DNA of 64,000 nt from Syntrophales bacterium (GTDB taxonomy: Bacteria; Desulfobacterota; Syntrophia; Syntrophales; UBA5619): the NCBI GenBank assembly GCA_023229765.1, contig JALNYO010000001.1:62001-126000 (forward strand), in the 5' to 3' direction. The position numbers and the translations under genes are program-made. Every line of letters starts with the position of its first letter. Position 1 is the first letter of the stretch. Shown here piece by piece: positions 39,576-47,872 of the stretch. A model generated the notes under the pieces. The model saw nothing but the letters and a program-made list of their open reading frames with translations. It was not told the DNA's origin and did not search any database.

Positions 39576-40811
39576 ATGGCTGCCCCTTTCATAGAATTCA
39601 GGAATATAACCAAGAGATTCGGTTCGCTGGCCGTTCTGGAAGACGTCAATTTCCAGATTTACGAAGGCGAGGTAACAACAATCATCGGACTCAGTGGCTC
39701 GGGGAAAAGCGTCTTGCTGAAACATATAATTGGGTTGCTCAAGCCCGATAGCGGCATTATCTTGTTTGAGGGCAAACCCCTCAACGAGATGAGCAAGGGT
39801 GAACTGAAGAAGACCCTTTCCCAGGTAAGCTATATGTTTCAGGGGAACGCCCTTTTTGATTCAATGACTGTTTACGAAAACATCGCCCTTCCCCTCCGGG
39901 AAACAACGAATATGACAAAGGCCGAAATAGACAAAAAGGTCTCGGTCCGAATAGAGCAGACGGAGCTTACGGAAGCTGCTCAACGTTATCCTTCCGAGCT
40001 TTCCGGGGGGATGCAGAAGCGCGCCGCCTTGGCGAGGGTTCTGGTGACAGATCCGAAGGTCGTTCTTTTTGATGAACCTACAACCGGCCAGGACCCGGTG
40101 CGGAAAAACGCCATTTTGAGCATGATCGCCCAGTATCAGAGAAAATTTGGCTTTACCGCGATCCTTGTCAGCCACGAGATTCCGGATGTCTATTTTATCT
40201 CCAACCGCATTCTTGCCCTTTATCAAAAGAAGATCGTCTTTCAGGGTTCCCCCGAGGAGTTTGAGGATTTCGACCATCCCTTCCAGACGGAGGTTATTCG
40301 AAGCCTGGAGGGGCTTCAACATGAACTGACGGGCATGTATTCAAAAAGGCAGTTCAAGATGCAGAATCATGCGCGGATGAAGCGAACCGGGGAAGGGGAC
40401 ATATACGCCGTTCTTGTGCATACGTTGAGGGAAGATGATTCGACTGGCGGGAAAGAATCTCATGAGGAGGTTCTGAAGGGGATCGAACACTGTGTAGCTG
40501 AATACTTCACCGCCGCGGGAGGTTTTTCCACCCGTCTTAAAACGGACGAATTTGTTACGGTTCTTCCCTATTCCAATATAGCGGAGGCGGAAGACCTTGC
40601 CCGTGATTTTGTTGACTCCCTGAAGGTAAAAACGGGCGGGCGGGGGGGTGTAAGCGGCGCCGGACATGAACATGACGGCAAGGGCGGGAATTTTGCGCTG
40701 CTTACAGGCATAGCGGAGGGATTCCCTGCTGATGAGATAGAAACCGTTATAGCGTCTGCCCGGTCTCAACAAAAAGAAACAACGCGTCTTCACTGTGATG
40801 CGAGGAGGTAG
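39576..40811 (+). CDS. mlaF: MlaF-type ABC ATPase with degenerate GGDEF-like extension
   Basis: 411 residues; MlaF is normally about 250-270. Residues 1-245 are the ATPase: Walker A GLSGSGKS at 38-45, signature ELSGGMQKRAALARVL, Walker B VVLFDEPTTGQDP. A linker (SKRQFKMQNHARMKRTG) leads to residues ~275-410, which follow the pattern of a GGDEF domain (FSTRLKTDEFVTVLPYSNIA, EAEDLARDFVDSLK, LLTGIAEG), but with KTDEF in place of GGDEF. The tail is probably not a cyclase; a sensory or structural role is possible. mlaD begins 4 bp later. Confidence 0.9.
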   Translation: MAAPFIEFRNITKRFGSLAVLEDVNFQIYEGEVTTIIGLSGSGKSVLLKHIIGLLKPDSGIILFEGKPLNEMSKGELKKTLSQVSYMFQGNALFDSMTVYENIALPLRETTNMTKAEIDKKVSVRIEQTELTEAAQRYPSELSGGMQKRAALARVLVTDPKVVLFDEPTTGQDPVRKNAILSMIAQYQRKFGFTAILVSHEIPDVYFISNRILALYQKKIVFQGSPEEFEDFDHPFQTEVIRSLEGLQHELTGMYSKRQFKMQNHARMKRTGEGDIYAVLVHTLREDDSTGGKESHEEVLKGIEHCVAEYFTAAGGFSTRLKTDEFVTVLPYSNIAEAEDLARDFVDSLKVKTGGRGGVSGAGHEHDGKGGNFALLTGIAEGFPADEIETVIASARSQQKETTRLHCDARR

Positions 40812-40815
40812 TTTT

Positions 40816-41271
40816 ATGAAGAAATACACAATGGAAACGACGGTCGGCATTTTTATTGTTCTGGGCTTGATCATGATCGCCTATATGACAGTAACTCTTG
40901 GACATGTATCATTTTTTGCCGATGAGACATATCCCCTTTCGGCCCGTTTTGCATCCGTTACCGGGTTGAGAAAAGGCAGCCCTGTCTATATGCTGGGGCT
41001 CAAGGTCGGCCAGACGGAGGATCTTTCCATCGATCAGAAAAATCAGAAGGCGATTGTAAAGATTCAGATTAATAAAGAGATACAGGTATATGACGATGCG
41101 ATTGCCTCAATCAAAACAGAGGGTCTTATCGGCGACAGTTATTTGAGTATCGATCCGGGAGGTTCAGGGGAGCTGCTCAAGAGCGGCGGGGTGATCATTG
41201 AAACGCATCCGCCATTGGATATCGCCGATTTGATCGGGAAGTACGCCTTTGGCGATGTCAAGAAAAAATAG
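40816..41271 (+). CDS. mlaD: MlaD/MCE-domain lipid-binding protein
   Basis: 151 residues. N-terminal membrane anchor (TVGIFIVLGLIMIAYMTV), then one MCE domain: LSARFASVTGLRKGSPVYML and GLIGDSYLSIDPG are typical. It forms a hexameric periplasmic ring on MlaE. The ATG at 40816 has AGGAGGT upstream; an in-frame codon at 40795 lies inside mlaF. Confidence 0.95.
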   Translation: MKKYTMETTVGIFIVLGLIMIAYMTVTLGHVSFFADETYPLSARFASVTGLRKGSPVYMLGLKVGQTEDLSIDQKNQKAIVKIQINKEIQVYDDAIASIKTEGLIGDSYLSIDPGGSGELLKSGGVIIETHPPLDIADLIGKYAFGDVKKK

Positions 41272-41301
41272 CGATAATAGGCAGATAAGGGAGAGAAGGC
41301 G

Positions 41302-41898
41302 ATGAAAAGATTTGCTTTGATATTGTTTGGCATAATTGTCATCCTGTTTTTTTCATTTGCGGCGTATGCCGGGGCGCCGTTGGAAAAGCTCCGGAAGGAT
41401 GTAACCGATGTACTCAATGTTTTAAAGGATCCAGCGAGAAAAGCGGAGTTTGCCAAAGATATAAAGAGTGACAAAATATTGCCTATTTACGCAACGATGT
41501 TCGATGATGTTGAACTTTCCAAAAGGGCGCTGGCAAGAAACTGGAATAATCTCAGCGTCCCCCAGCGTCAGGAATTTGTAAAGCTTTTCCGGCAGGTGCT
41601 GGAGCGGGCCTATGGCGATAAAATTGTCTCCTATAATGACGAAAAGGTTCTTTTCGACCGGGAGACGATGCTCTCCGCAAATATTGCCGAGATTCAATCA
41701 AGGGTTGTTACCGCCTCCAAAGAAATCCCCGTTAACTATATGATGATCCAGAAAAACGGCGTCTGGAAGGTTTATGACGTGATTGTCGAGAATGTAAGTC
41801 TGGTGCAGAACTATCGAACCCAGTTCAACGAGATTCTCGCCAAAAACACGACCGACCAGCTTCTGGAAATTCTCAGAAAAAAGATTAAGGAAAAATAG
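41302..41898 (+). CDS. mlaC: MlaC-type periplasmic phospholipid-binding protein
   Basis: 198 residues: signal peptide MKRFALILFGIIVILFFSFA with AYA-G cleavage, then the Tol-Ttg2 fold (RNWNNLSVPQRQEFVKLFRQ, PVNYMMIQKNGVWKVYDV). MlaC ferries lipid between the MlaA outer-membrane complex and the MlaFED inner-membrane complex. Preceded by GGGAGAGAAGG. Confidence 0.95.
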   Translation: MKRFALILFGIIVILFFSFAAYAGAPLEKLRKDVTDVLNVLKDPARKAEFAKDIKSDKILPIYATMFDDVELSKRALARNWNNLSVPQRQEFVKLFRQVLERAYGDKIVSYNDEKVLFDRETMLSANIAEIQSRVVTASKEIPVNYMMIQKNGVWKVYDVIVENVSLVQNYRTQFNEILAKNTTDQLLEILRKKIKEK

Positions 41899-41963
41899 CA
41901 GAAGAAGAACGTAATTTTTATTTATACTATAAATTCCAATGTCTTCAGAGGATCATTAAGCTT

Positions 41964-42989
41964 ATGAAAATAACTGCATTTCCTCTATTACTGCTTGTTT
42001 TTCTCGCCATCGGCTGTGCCCACAGCCCAGTGCCCACTGCTTATCCAAACCAATCGCCTGCTCAACCAAAGATAGAGCAATCGCCGACTCCTGCCGCCAA
42101 TTCAGAGGCCCCCTTTCAGGAATCAACCGGAGCAGCGGTTCTGTCGGCGCAAAAACGAGAGAGCGCTGAGACCGTTTCTTCAAACAGTGTCGGAGGCGGT
42201 TTCCCAAGTAATTCCAGCAGCGCCGATGCGGAGCTTGAGGGGGACTATCAGGAGCCGGAGGAGTTGCGCAAGCCGGGTGATTATCAGAATACAGATAATT
42301 CCGAAAAGAACGGCCAAGGGGAAAACGGCGAAAGATTAACCATTGCCGATCCGCTCGAACCTTTTAACCGGGCGATGTTTCAGTTCAACGACAAGCTTTA
42401 CTTCTGGGTGCTCAAACCGGTAGCCCAGGCTTACAAAAAGGTGGTTCACGAGGATGTCCGGGTGGTTGTCAAAAACTTTTTCTCGAATGCGGCCTTTCCG
42501 GCGCGTTTTGTAAATTGTCTGCTGCAGGCGAACCTTACGGGAGCCGCAAGCGAGGTCGGCCGCTTTGCCCTGAACACCCTGGTTGGATTTGGGGGCATGT
42601 TTGATCCCGCTTCCGACAAGGGGATAAATCTGGCGAAACACGGCGAGGATTTTGGGCAGACGCTGGGGTTATATGGAATCGGACACGGTTTTTACATCCA
42701 TTGGCCCATATTCGGACCCTCGAGCCCCCGCGACACGATTGGGATGGCCGGGGACGGATTTCTCAATCCCTTTTCCTATCTCGATCAGTGGTACGAGTCG
42801 GCAGGAGTGGGCGCTTATGACAGGATTAATGACACCTCTTTCAGCATCGGCGATTACGAGACGCTCAAGCAGGCGGCTATCGATCCTTATGTGGCGGTGC
42901 GCGACGCCTATGTCCAGTACCGTTTCAACAAGGTGAAGCGCCGAGATGGATTCTACGCCCCTGCAAGCGGCGGAGAGCCCGAGCGTTAG
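41964..42989 (+). CDS. mlaA: MlaA/VacJ outer-membrane lipoprotein
   Basis: 341 residues. Lipobox LAIGC at residues 14-18 marks a lipoprotein. A Pro/Ser/Glu-rich linker of about 100 residues precedes the MlaA domain, which starts DPLEPFNRAMFQFNDKLYFW and continues with NTLVGFGGMFDPASDKGI and GEDFGQTLGLYGIGHGFYIHW. It removes misplaced phospholipid from the outer leaflet. The linker is longer than in E. coli VacJ. Last gene of mlaEFDCA. Confidence 0.95.
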   Translation: MKITAFPLLLLVFLAIGCAHSPVPTAYPNQSPAQPKIEQSPTPAANSEAPFQESTGAAVLSAQKRESAETVSSNSVGGGFPSNSSSADAELEGDYQEPEELRKPGDYQNTDNSEKNGQGENGERLTIADPLEPFNRAMFQFNDKLYFWVLKPVAQAYKKVVHEDVRVVVKNFFSNAAFPARFVNCLLQANLTGAASEVGRFALNTLVGFGGMFDPASDKGINLAKHGEDFGQTLGLYGIGHGFYIHWPIFGPSSPRDTIGMAGDGFLNPFSYLDQWYESAGVGAYDRINDTSFSIGDYETLKQAAIDPYVAVRDAYVQYRFNKVKRRDGFYAPASGGEPER

Positions 42990-43312
42990 CTGAAATTGAC
43001 ATTATTCAGATAAGTGCCGAGCAATGAATTTCTCCCTGAACGTGATTTTTGCGCAATGACTTTTTCGCGGCCGCCCGCGCTGAGTATCCAATAAGGGGAG
43101 GCTTGTCAATGAATTTCAGTATTGCAAATGCTCAGGGGGCCCGCCTTCCGAAGGGCAGCCTCCGCCCTTCGGAAGGAATGGTTCGGTTAATGACAAAATA
43201 ATAATCTGCCGCCTTGAACAGAGGTCGCGAATCTGATAGGGAAGCAAACCATGGAGGAATATTTTTACCTGAAAAAAGCTTCTGTAAATCCTGCCTGGCC
43301 GGGTGGAAACCA
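42990..43312. other. Intergenic region with strong hairpin
   Basis: 323 bases without a credible gene. A perfect 13-bp stem, CCTTCCGAAGGGC (43144-43156) and GCCCTTCGGAAGG (43164-43176), closes a 7-base loop but lacks a T tract; it may be an mla terminator or a dispersed repeat. CGCGG-CCGC-CCGCG lies near 43067. Confidence 0.6.
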
Positions 43313-44083
43313 ATGAAGGCGATTTTTTTGGCCGACGCGCATCTGAAGAGCGCCGCGGATGAAGGATATAAAAAATGCCTGCATTTTTTCGATGGTTTGC
43401 ATGGGCGGGGAGCGTCGCCTGGGGCGGAACGCGCAAACGGCAATAATGTTGATATAATTGTTATTGCTGGTGATTTTTTTGACTTCTGGTTCGAGCGCAA
43501 GGGCCGCATTTATCAGGAATTCCAGCCGATTGTGACAAGCATTAAACGGTTGAAGGAAGAAGGGGTAAGAATCTGCATCTGCGAGGGCAACCACGATTTT
43601 TTTCTCGCTGATTTTTTTGCCAGAAGACTCGACATTGAGGTTTATCCCGATGCCCTGGAACTTGCAATCGACGGTCTGCGGGTCTTTGTTGCTCATGGCG
43701 ATACCGTCGATCGGGAAAACCGCCGATATCTCGCCTTGCGGGGATTTTTCCGCAGTGCCTTCACCTATCGCCTGCAGCAAATAGTCCCGCTGTCGCTGCT
43801 CTTTGCCATCGCAAGGTTAAGCTCCGGCCTGAGTCGGGGAATTACAGTCAGCGCCCAGGAACAGATAGTCGGAAAAATGCGCCTTTTTGCCGAAGAAAGA
43901 TTCAGGGAGGGATTCGACGCCGTTATTATTGGTCACTCCCATGCCGAGACATTGGGGCAGGAAAAAGAAAACGGAAAGCAACGAATTTTTGCAACCCTTG
44001 GCGACTGGATAACGCTTTCCACATACCTGATCTGCGAGGACGGCCGTTTTTCCCTGGAGCGTTTCGACCGGCGGGAAGAATGA
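43313..44083 (+). CDS. LpxH-like UDP-2,3-diacylglucosamine diphosphatase / metallophosphoesterase
   Basis: 256 residues. Calcineurin-type metal motifs occur in order: FLADAHL (Asp8, His10), IAGDFFDFWFE, CEGNHDFFL, FVAHGDTVD and IIGHSHAE. The GDFFDFW and NHDFF blocks resemble LpxH, which makes lipid X in lipid A synthesis, although a separate LpxH or LpxI elsewhere cannot be excluded. ATG at 43313 gives the family N-terminus; an upstream in-frame start at 43214 adds 33 unrelated residues. Confidence 0.8.
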   Translation: MKAIFLADAHLKSAADEGYKKCLHFFDGLHGRGASPGAERANGNNVDIIVIAGDFFDFWFERKGRIYQEFQPIVTSIKRLKEEGVRICICEGNHDFFLADFFARRLDIEVYPDALELAIDGLRVFVAHGDTVDRENRRYLALRGFFRSAFTYRLQQIVPLSLLFAIARLSSGLSRGITVSAQEQIVGKMRLFAEERFREGFDAVIIGHSHAETLGQEKENGKQRIFATLGDWITLSTYLICEDGRFSLERFDRREE

Positions 44084-44147
44084 TGGGTTTACAACAAAGT
44101 TTTTTTGATTACGTCGTTATTTGCGTCTGTCGCAAAGGGGAAGAAGA

Positions 44148-45044
44148 ATGGCTTTAGTTTCCAAAGAAGAGGGCATGCACTACGAGGGGTATTGCATTCG
44201 GCCGCCCAGCGAGGCCGACAGCATCCTGCTGCAAGTCACGCTGGGGTGTTCCCACAATCGCTGCACCTTTTGCGGCTCCTATGGCGACAAATGCTTCGCG
44301 ATCAAGGACGACAAGATCATCCAAAGCGATATCCGCTATGCTGCCCGGTACATGCAGGGCCAGGAGCGGCTCTTTCTGATGGACGGCGACGCCCTGATCA
44401 TCCCCCAGAAAAAGCTGCTGGGAATCCTGGAGAAGATCGCGATGGATCTGCCCTGGGTGAAACGGGTCGGCGCCTATGCAAACACCAAGGGAATCAAACG
44501 GAAATCTGTCGAAGAGCTGAAAGAACTGCGGCAGTTGAAACTCGGCATCCTCTATTACGGCGTTGAAACGGGCGACGACGAAATCAGGTCGGCCATCGAT
44601 AAAGGCTCAACCGCCGCCCAGTGCATAGAGATGGGGCAACGGGTGAAGGAGGCGGGCATCCTGCTTTCGGTTACCGTTCTGCTCGGGATCGGCGGCGCTC
44701 GCCTCTCACTGCGCCATGCGCGGGCCACAGGCGAGCTTTTGAGCGCCATTGATCCAGATTATGTCGGGGCCCTGACATTGATGCTTACACCCGGAACGCC
44801 CCTGTACGAGGATTTTCAGCGCGGAACCTTCACGCTCCCCGATGAGGCCGGAATGTTGCGGGAATTGCGCGAAATGATTGCCCATACCAACTTGACGAAC
44901 GGATATTTTTTCTCCAACCATGCCTCGAATTACCTGCCCGTGAAGGCCCGGCTTCCCGAAGGCAAAAAACAGGCCCTGGCGCTGATCGATGCGGCTCTGC
45001 GCGGCGAGATCGGCCTGAAGCCCGAGTGGATGCGGGCGCTGTAA
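44148..45044 (+). CDS. Radical SAM protein
   Basis: 298 residues. The cluster motif is VTLGCSHNRCTFCGSY: Cys34, Cys39 and Cys42, spaced Cx4Cx2C instead of the usual Cx3Cx2C, a known variant in this subgroup. Later segments (LGILYYGVETGDDEIRS, TVLLGIGG, LMLTPGTPLY) fit an Elp3/MiaB-like TIM barrel. The substrate is unknown. ATG at 44148 follows AAAGGGGAAG; an upstream TTG at 44121 is less likely. Convergent with mog. Confidence 0.85.
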   Translation: MALVSKEEGMHYEGYCIRPPSEADSILLQVTLGCSHNRCTFCGSYGDKCFAIKDDKIIQSDIRYAARYMQGQERLFLMDGDALIIPQKKLLGILEKIAMDLPWVKRVGAYANTKGIKRKSVEELKELRQLKLGILYYGVETGDDEIRSAIDKGSTAAQCIEMGQRVKEAGILLSVTVLLGIGGARLSLRHARATGELLSAIDPDYVGALTLMLTPGTPLYEDFQRGTFTLPDEAGMLRELREMIAHTNLTNGYFFSNHASNYLPVKARLPEGKKQALALIDAALRGEIGLKPEWMRAL

Positions 45045-45050
45045 CAACAC

Positions 45051-45551
45051 TCACGTCGCGCAGTCGCGGGTGTCGCCTTGAATCTTTTCAATCGCATGAT
45101 TCAGGGCCGGCAGTACGACGTTGAGATTTTCGCGGGCGCCGCGCGGGCTGCCGGGAAGGTTGATGATCAGCGTCTGGTTGAGGATGCCGGCGATGGCGCG
45201 CGAAATCATTGCGTGGGGGGTGACAAGACCGCTTTGCCGGCGCATCTCTTCCGCCATGCCGGGGATCTCCCGTTCGATAACTTCGCGGGTGGCATCGGGG
45301 GTTACGTCCCGGGGACTGACGCCGGTGCCGCCGGTCGTCAGGAGCAGATCGATTTTATTGCCTGCGCAGAACTCCACAAGCGTCCGGCGGATAATCTCCT
45401 TTTCGTCGGGGATTATCCGCCGGACGACTATTTCTATCCCGATTGACTCGAGGATGCGGGCAATCTCCGGGCCGCTTGCGTCTTCTCTTTCACCGCGGGA
45501 GCCCCGGTCGCTGACCGTTACCACCGCGGCGCGGTATCTAATCTCGGGCAT
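45051..45551 (-). CDS. mog: Molybdenum cofactor protein MogA/MoaB
   Basis: 166 residues from the ATG at 45551. The molybdopterin-binding fold is clear: AAVVTVSDRGSRGEREDASG at the N-terminus and LLTTGGTGVSPRDVTPDATR near residue 75. It adenylylates molybdopterin before metal insertion. It overlaps or abuts the EF-G2 gene (its start is 11 bases past that gene's stop) and follows it on the same strand. Confidence 0.9.
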   Translation of the reverse strand: MPEIRYRAAVVTVSDRGSRGEREDASGPEIARILESIGIEIVVRRIIPDEKEIIRRTLVEFCAGNKIDLLLTTGGTGVSPRDVTPDATREVIEREIPGMAEEMRRQSGLVTPHAMISRAIAGILNQTLIINLPGSPRGARENLNVVLPALNHAIEKIQGDTRDCAT

Positions 45552-47622
45552 CGTTTTTCTTAGCTTCCGCAATGATCTTTTCGGCTATGAACGAGGGAAC
45601 CTCCTCGTAGTGTGAATGGGTATAGGTGAAGTTGCCGCGGCCGCTTGTCATTGAGCGGAGATCGGGGGCGTAGCGGAGAATCTCCGCCAGCGGCGCCTGC
45701 CCCTTGATGATCTGGTTATGGCCGAGGGAATCCATCCCGAGCACCTTGCCGCGCCGCGAGTTCAGATCGCCGATCACGTCGCCCATGTATTCATCGGGAA
45801 TCTCGATTACAATATTGACGATGGGTTCCAGGAGAATCGGCTGGCAATCGAGCACCCCCTTCTTGAAACCGAGCGAGCCCGCAATCTTAAAGGCCATTTC
45901 CGAGGAGTCAACCGTGTGATACGACCCGTCCACCAGCGCCACCCGGAGGTCAACTACCGGGTAGCCGGCGAGGATGCCCTCTTCCATCGCCTCCACGATC
46001 CCCTTTTCCACAGCGGGACGGTACTGCTGGGGCACCACGCCGCCGAAGATCTTGTCGGCAAACTCAAAACCCGCCCCCCGGGGCAGAGGTTCGATCTCCA
46101 ACCAGGTGTCGCCGAACTGGCCGCGACCGCCGGACTGCTTTTTGTAACGGCCCTGTATCCTTGTCTTGCCCTTGATGGTTTCCCGGTAAGGAACTTTGGG
46201 CGTCTTCAGGGTGACCTCGAGACCGAATTTGCGCTTCATCTTCTCGACGGCGACCTCGATATGGATCTGCCCCATGCCGGAGAGGATCATCTCGTTGGTC
46301 TGATCGTTTCTGTTGAATGATAAAGTCATATCCTCGTCGATCAGACGGTTTATCGAGGTGCTGAGCTTGTCTTCGTCGCCGCGTGATTTTGCCTCTACTG
46401 CAAAAGAGATAATCGGGACAGGCGGGATCATGCGGGGATAAACAATCGGCGCTTTTTCAGCGCACAGCGTGTCCCCCGTTGCCGTTTCCTTCAATTTCGC
46501 AACTGCGGCGATGTCTCCCGGGACCAGGCTTTCGGCCGGCTTCTGGGTTTTTCCCTCCAGAAAGAAGATGTTGCTGATCCTTTCCGTCAGATTGCGGGAA
46601 ACATTATAGAGCCCCTGATCGGCGCTGAGGGTCCCGGAATAGACGCGAAAGAGGGTAAGGCGGCCGGCAAAGGGGTCGGCAATCGTCTTGAAAACGAAGG
46701 CCGAGAAAGGGGCGCTTTCTTCTGGCGCACGGACTTCCTGCTCTTCGCTTCCCGGTTTTGTGCCGTAAATGTTGCCCCGATCGACGGGAGAGGGGAAATA
46801 ATGGACGATTGCATCGAGGAAGGGGTGGATGCCGATATGCTTCAGCGCCGAACCGCAGTAAACAGGGATCAGCGAGCCTTTCAGGATTCCTTTTTTGAGA
46901 CCCTCTTCCATGTCCTCGGGGCTCAGTTCTCCGCTTTCCAGATATTTGTTCATGAGGCTGTCGTCGGTCTCGGCGATGTCTTCAGTGAGTATTTCCCGGT
47001 ACTTCTGCACTGTGTCGGCCATATCGGCAGGGATATCGACTGCCTTTACTCCCTTTTTCTGCTCGTCGTACTGCAGTGCCTTCATTATCGTCAGGTCAAC
47101 CACACCGGTAAAGGAGTCTTCTTTGCCGATCGGCAGCGCGCAGATCGTGATCTTGGCGCCGAGACGGTTTTTGACGCTTTCAACCGCCTTGAAGAAATCA
47201 GACCGTTCCCGATCCAGACGGTTGACGAAGACTACTCGGGGAAGGTGAAACTCGTTTGCATATTCCCACACCTTTTCCGTCTGAAATTCGACGCCGCCCA
47301 CGGCATCAATAAGCACCACCGCCCCGTCTGCCACCCGGAGGCAGCTTTTCGTGTCGAAGGCGAAATTGGAATCACCCGGCGTGTCAATGATGTTTATCCG
47401 GCTTTTGTTCCAGTCGATACTGTTGGTTGCGGAGTTGATGGAGACATGCTTTTTCTGTTCTTCCGGTTCATAATCCATAACGGATGATCCGTCATCAACA
47501 CGGCCGGGTCGGTCGGTTTTCCCGGACAGGTAAAGGAATGACTCGCATAATGTTGTTTTGCCTGTTCCGCCATGGCCGACGATGGTCATGTTTCTTATAG
47601 ATTTTGATTCGTATTTTGACAT
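45538..47622 (-). CDS. EF-G-like translation GTPase (EF-G2)
   Basis: 694 residues with full EF-G architecture. G1 is GHGGTGKTT at 16-24; switch I region reads DYEPEEQKKHVSIN instead of the ERGITI of classical EF-G; DTPGDSNF is G3. Domain III-V follow (MGQIHIEVAVEKMKRKF, RGRGxxTYTHSHYEEVP-type end). This is the EF-G2 branch, which differs from the housekeeping FusA and whose function is unclear in most bacteria. The gene that follows is mog. Confidence 0.92.
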   Translation of the reverse strand: MSKYESKSIRNMTIVGHGGTGKTTLCESFLYLSGKTDRPGRVDDGSSVMDYEPEEQKKHVSINSATNSIDWNKSRINIIDTPGDSNFAFDTKSCLRVADGAVVLIDAVGGVEFQTEKVWEYANEFHLPRVVFVNRLDRERSDFFKAVESVKNRLGAKITICALPIGKEDSFTGVVDLTIMKALQYDEQKKGVKAVDIPADMADTVQKYREILTEDIAETDDSLMNKYLESGELSPEDMEEGLKKGILKGSLIPVYCGSALKHIGIHPFLDAIVHYFPSPVDRGNIYGTKPGSEEQEVRAPEESAPFSAFVFKTIADPFAGRLTLFRVYSGTLSADQGLYNVSRNLTERISNIFFLEGKTQKPAESLVPGDIAAVAKLKETATGDTLCAEKAPIVYPRMIPPVPIISFAVEAKSRGDEDKLSTSINRLIDEDMTLSFNRNDQTNEMILSGMGQIHIEVAVEKMKRKFGLEVTLKTPKVPYRETIKGKTRIQGRYKKQSGGRGQFGDTWLEIEPLPRGAGFEFADKIFGGVVPQQYRPAVEKGIVEAMEEGILAGYPVVDLRVALVDGSYHTVDSSEMAFKIAGSLGFKKGVLDCQPILLEPIVNIVIEIPDEYMGDVIGDLNSRRGKVLGMDSLGHNQIIKGQAPLAEILRYAPDLRSMTSGRGNFTYTHSHYEEVPSFIAEKIIAEAKKNDARD

Positions 47623-47725
47623 GGACGCTCCTTTCAGATTATCTTTGATGCGACTGATATGCGGATGCGTTTATTAGCGTAACCGTAATTGCAAAGTCAA
47701 GATAAATCTGGAATAAAATAGTCGC

Positions 47726-47753
47726 TTGACTTTGAGGGGCAGTATGGTATCTT
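47726..47753 (+). promoter_or_regulatory. Sigma-70 promoter for secA
   Basis: TTGACT (47726-47731), 16-base spacer, TATCTT (47748-47753), about 120 bases before secA. Confidence 0.6.
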
Positions 47754-47872
47754 CAGCCGGCAGTTAACTGATGATATTCTGGCTGATTATCGGGAATATG
47801 GAGCTTTATAAAGAAATGAATTTAATAGTCAACTGACCGGGGCTGGGGTCGGTTTTTTTTTGAAAGGATGTT

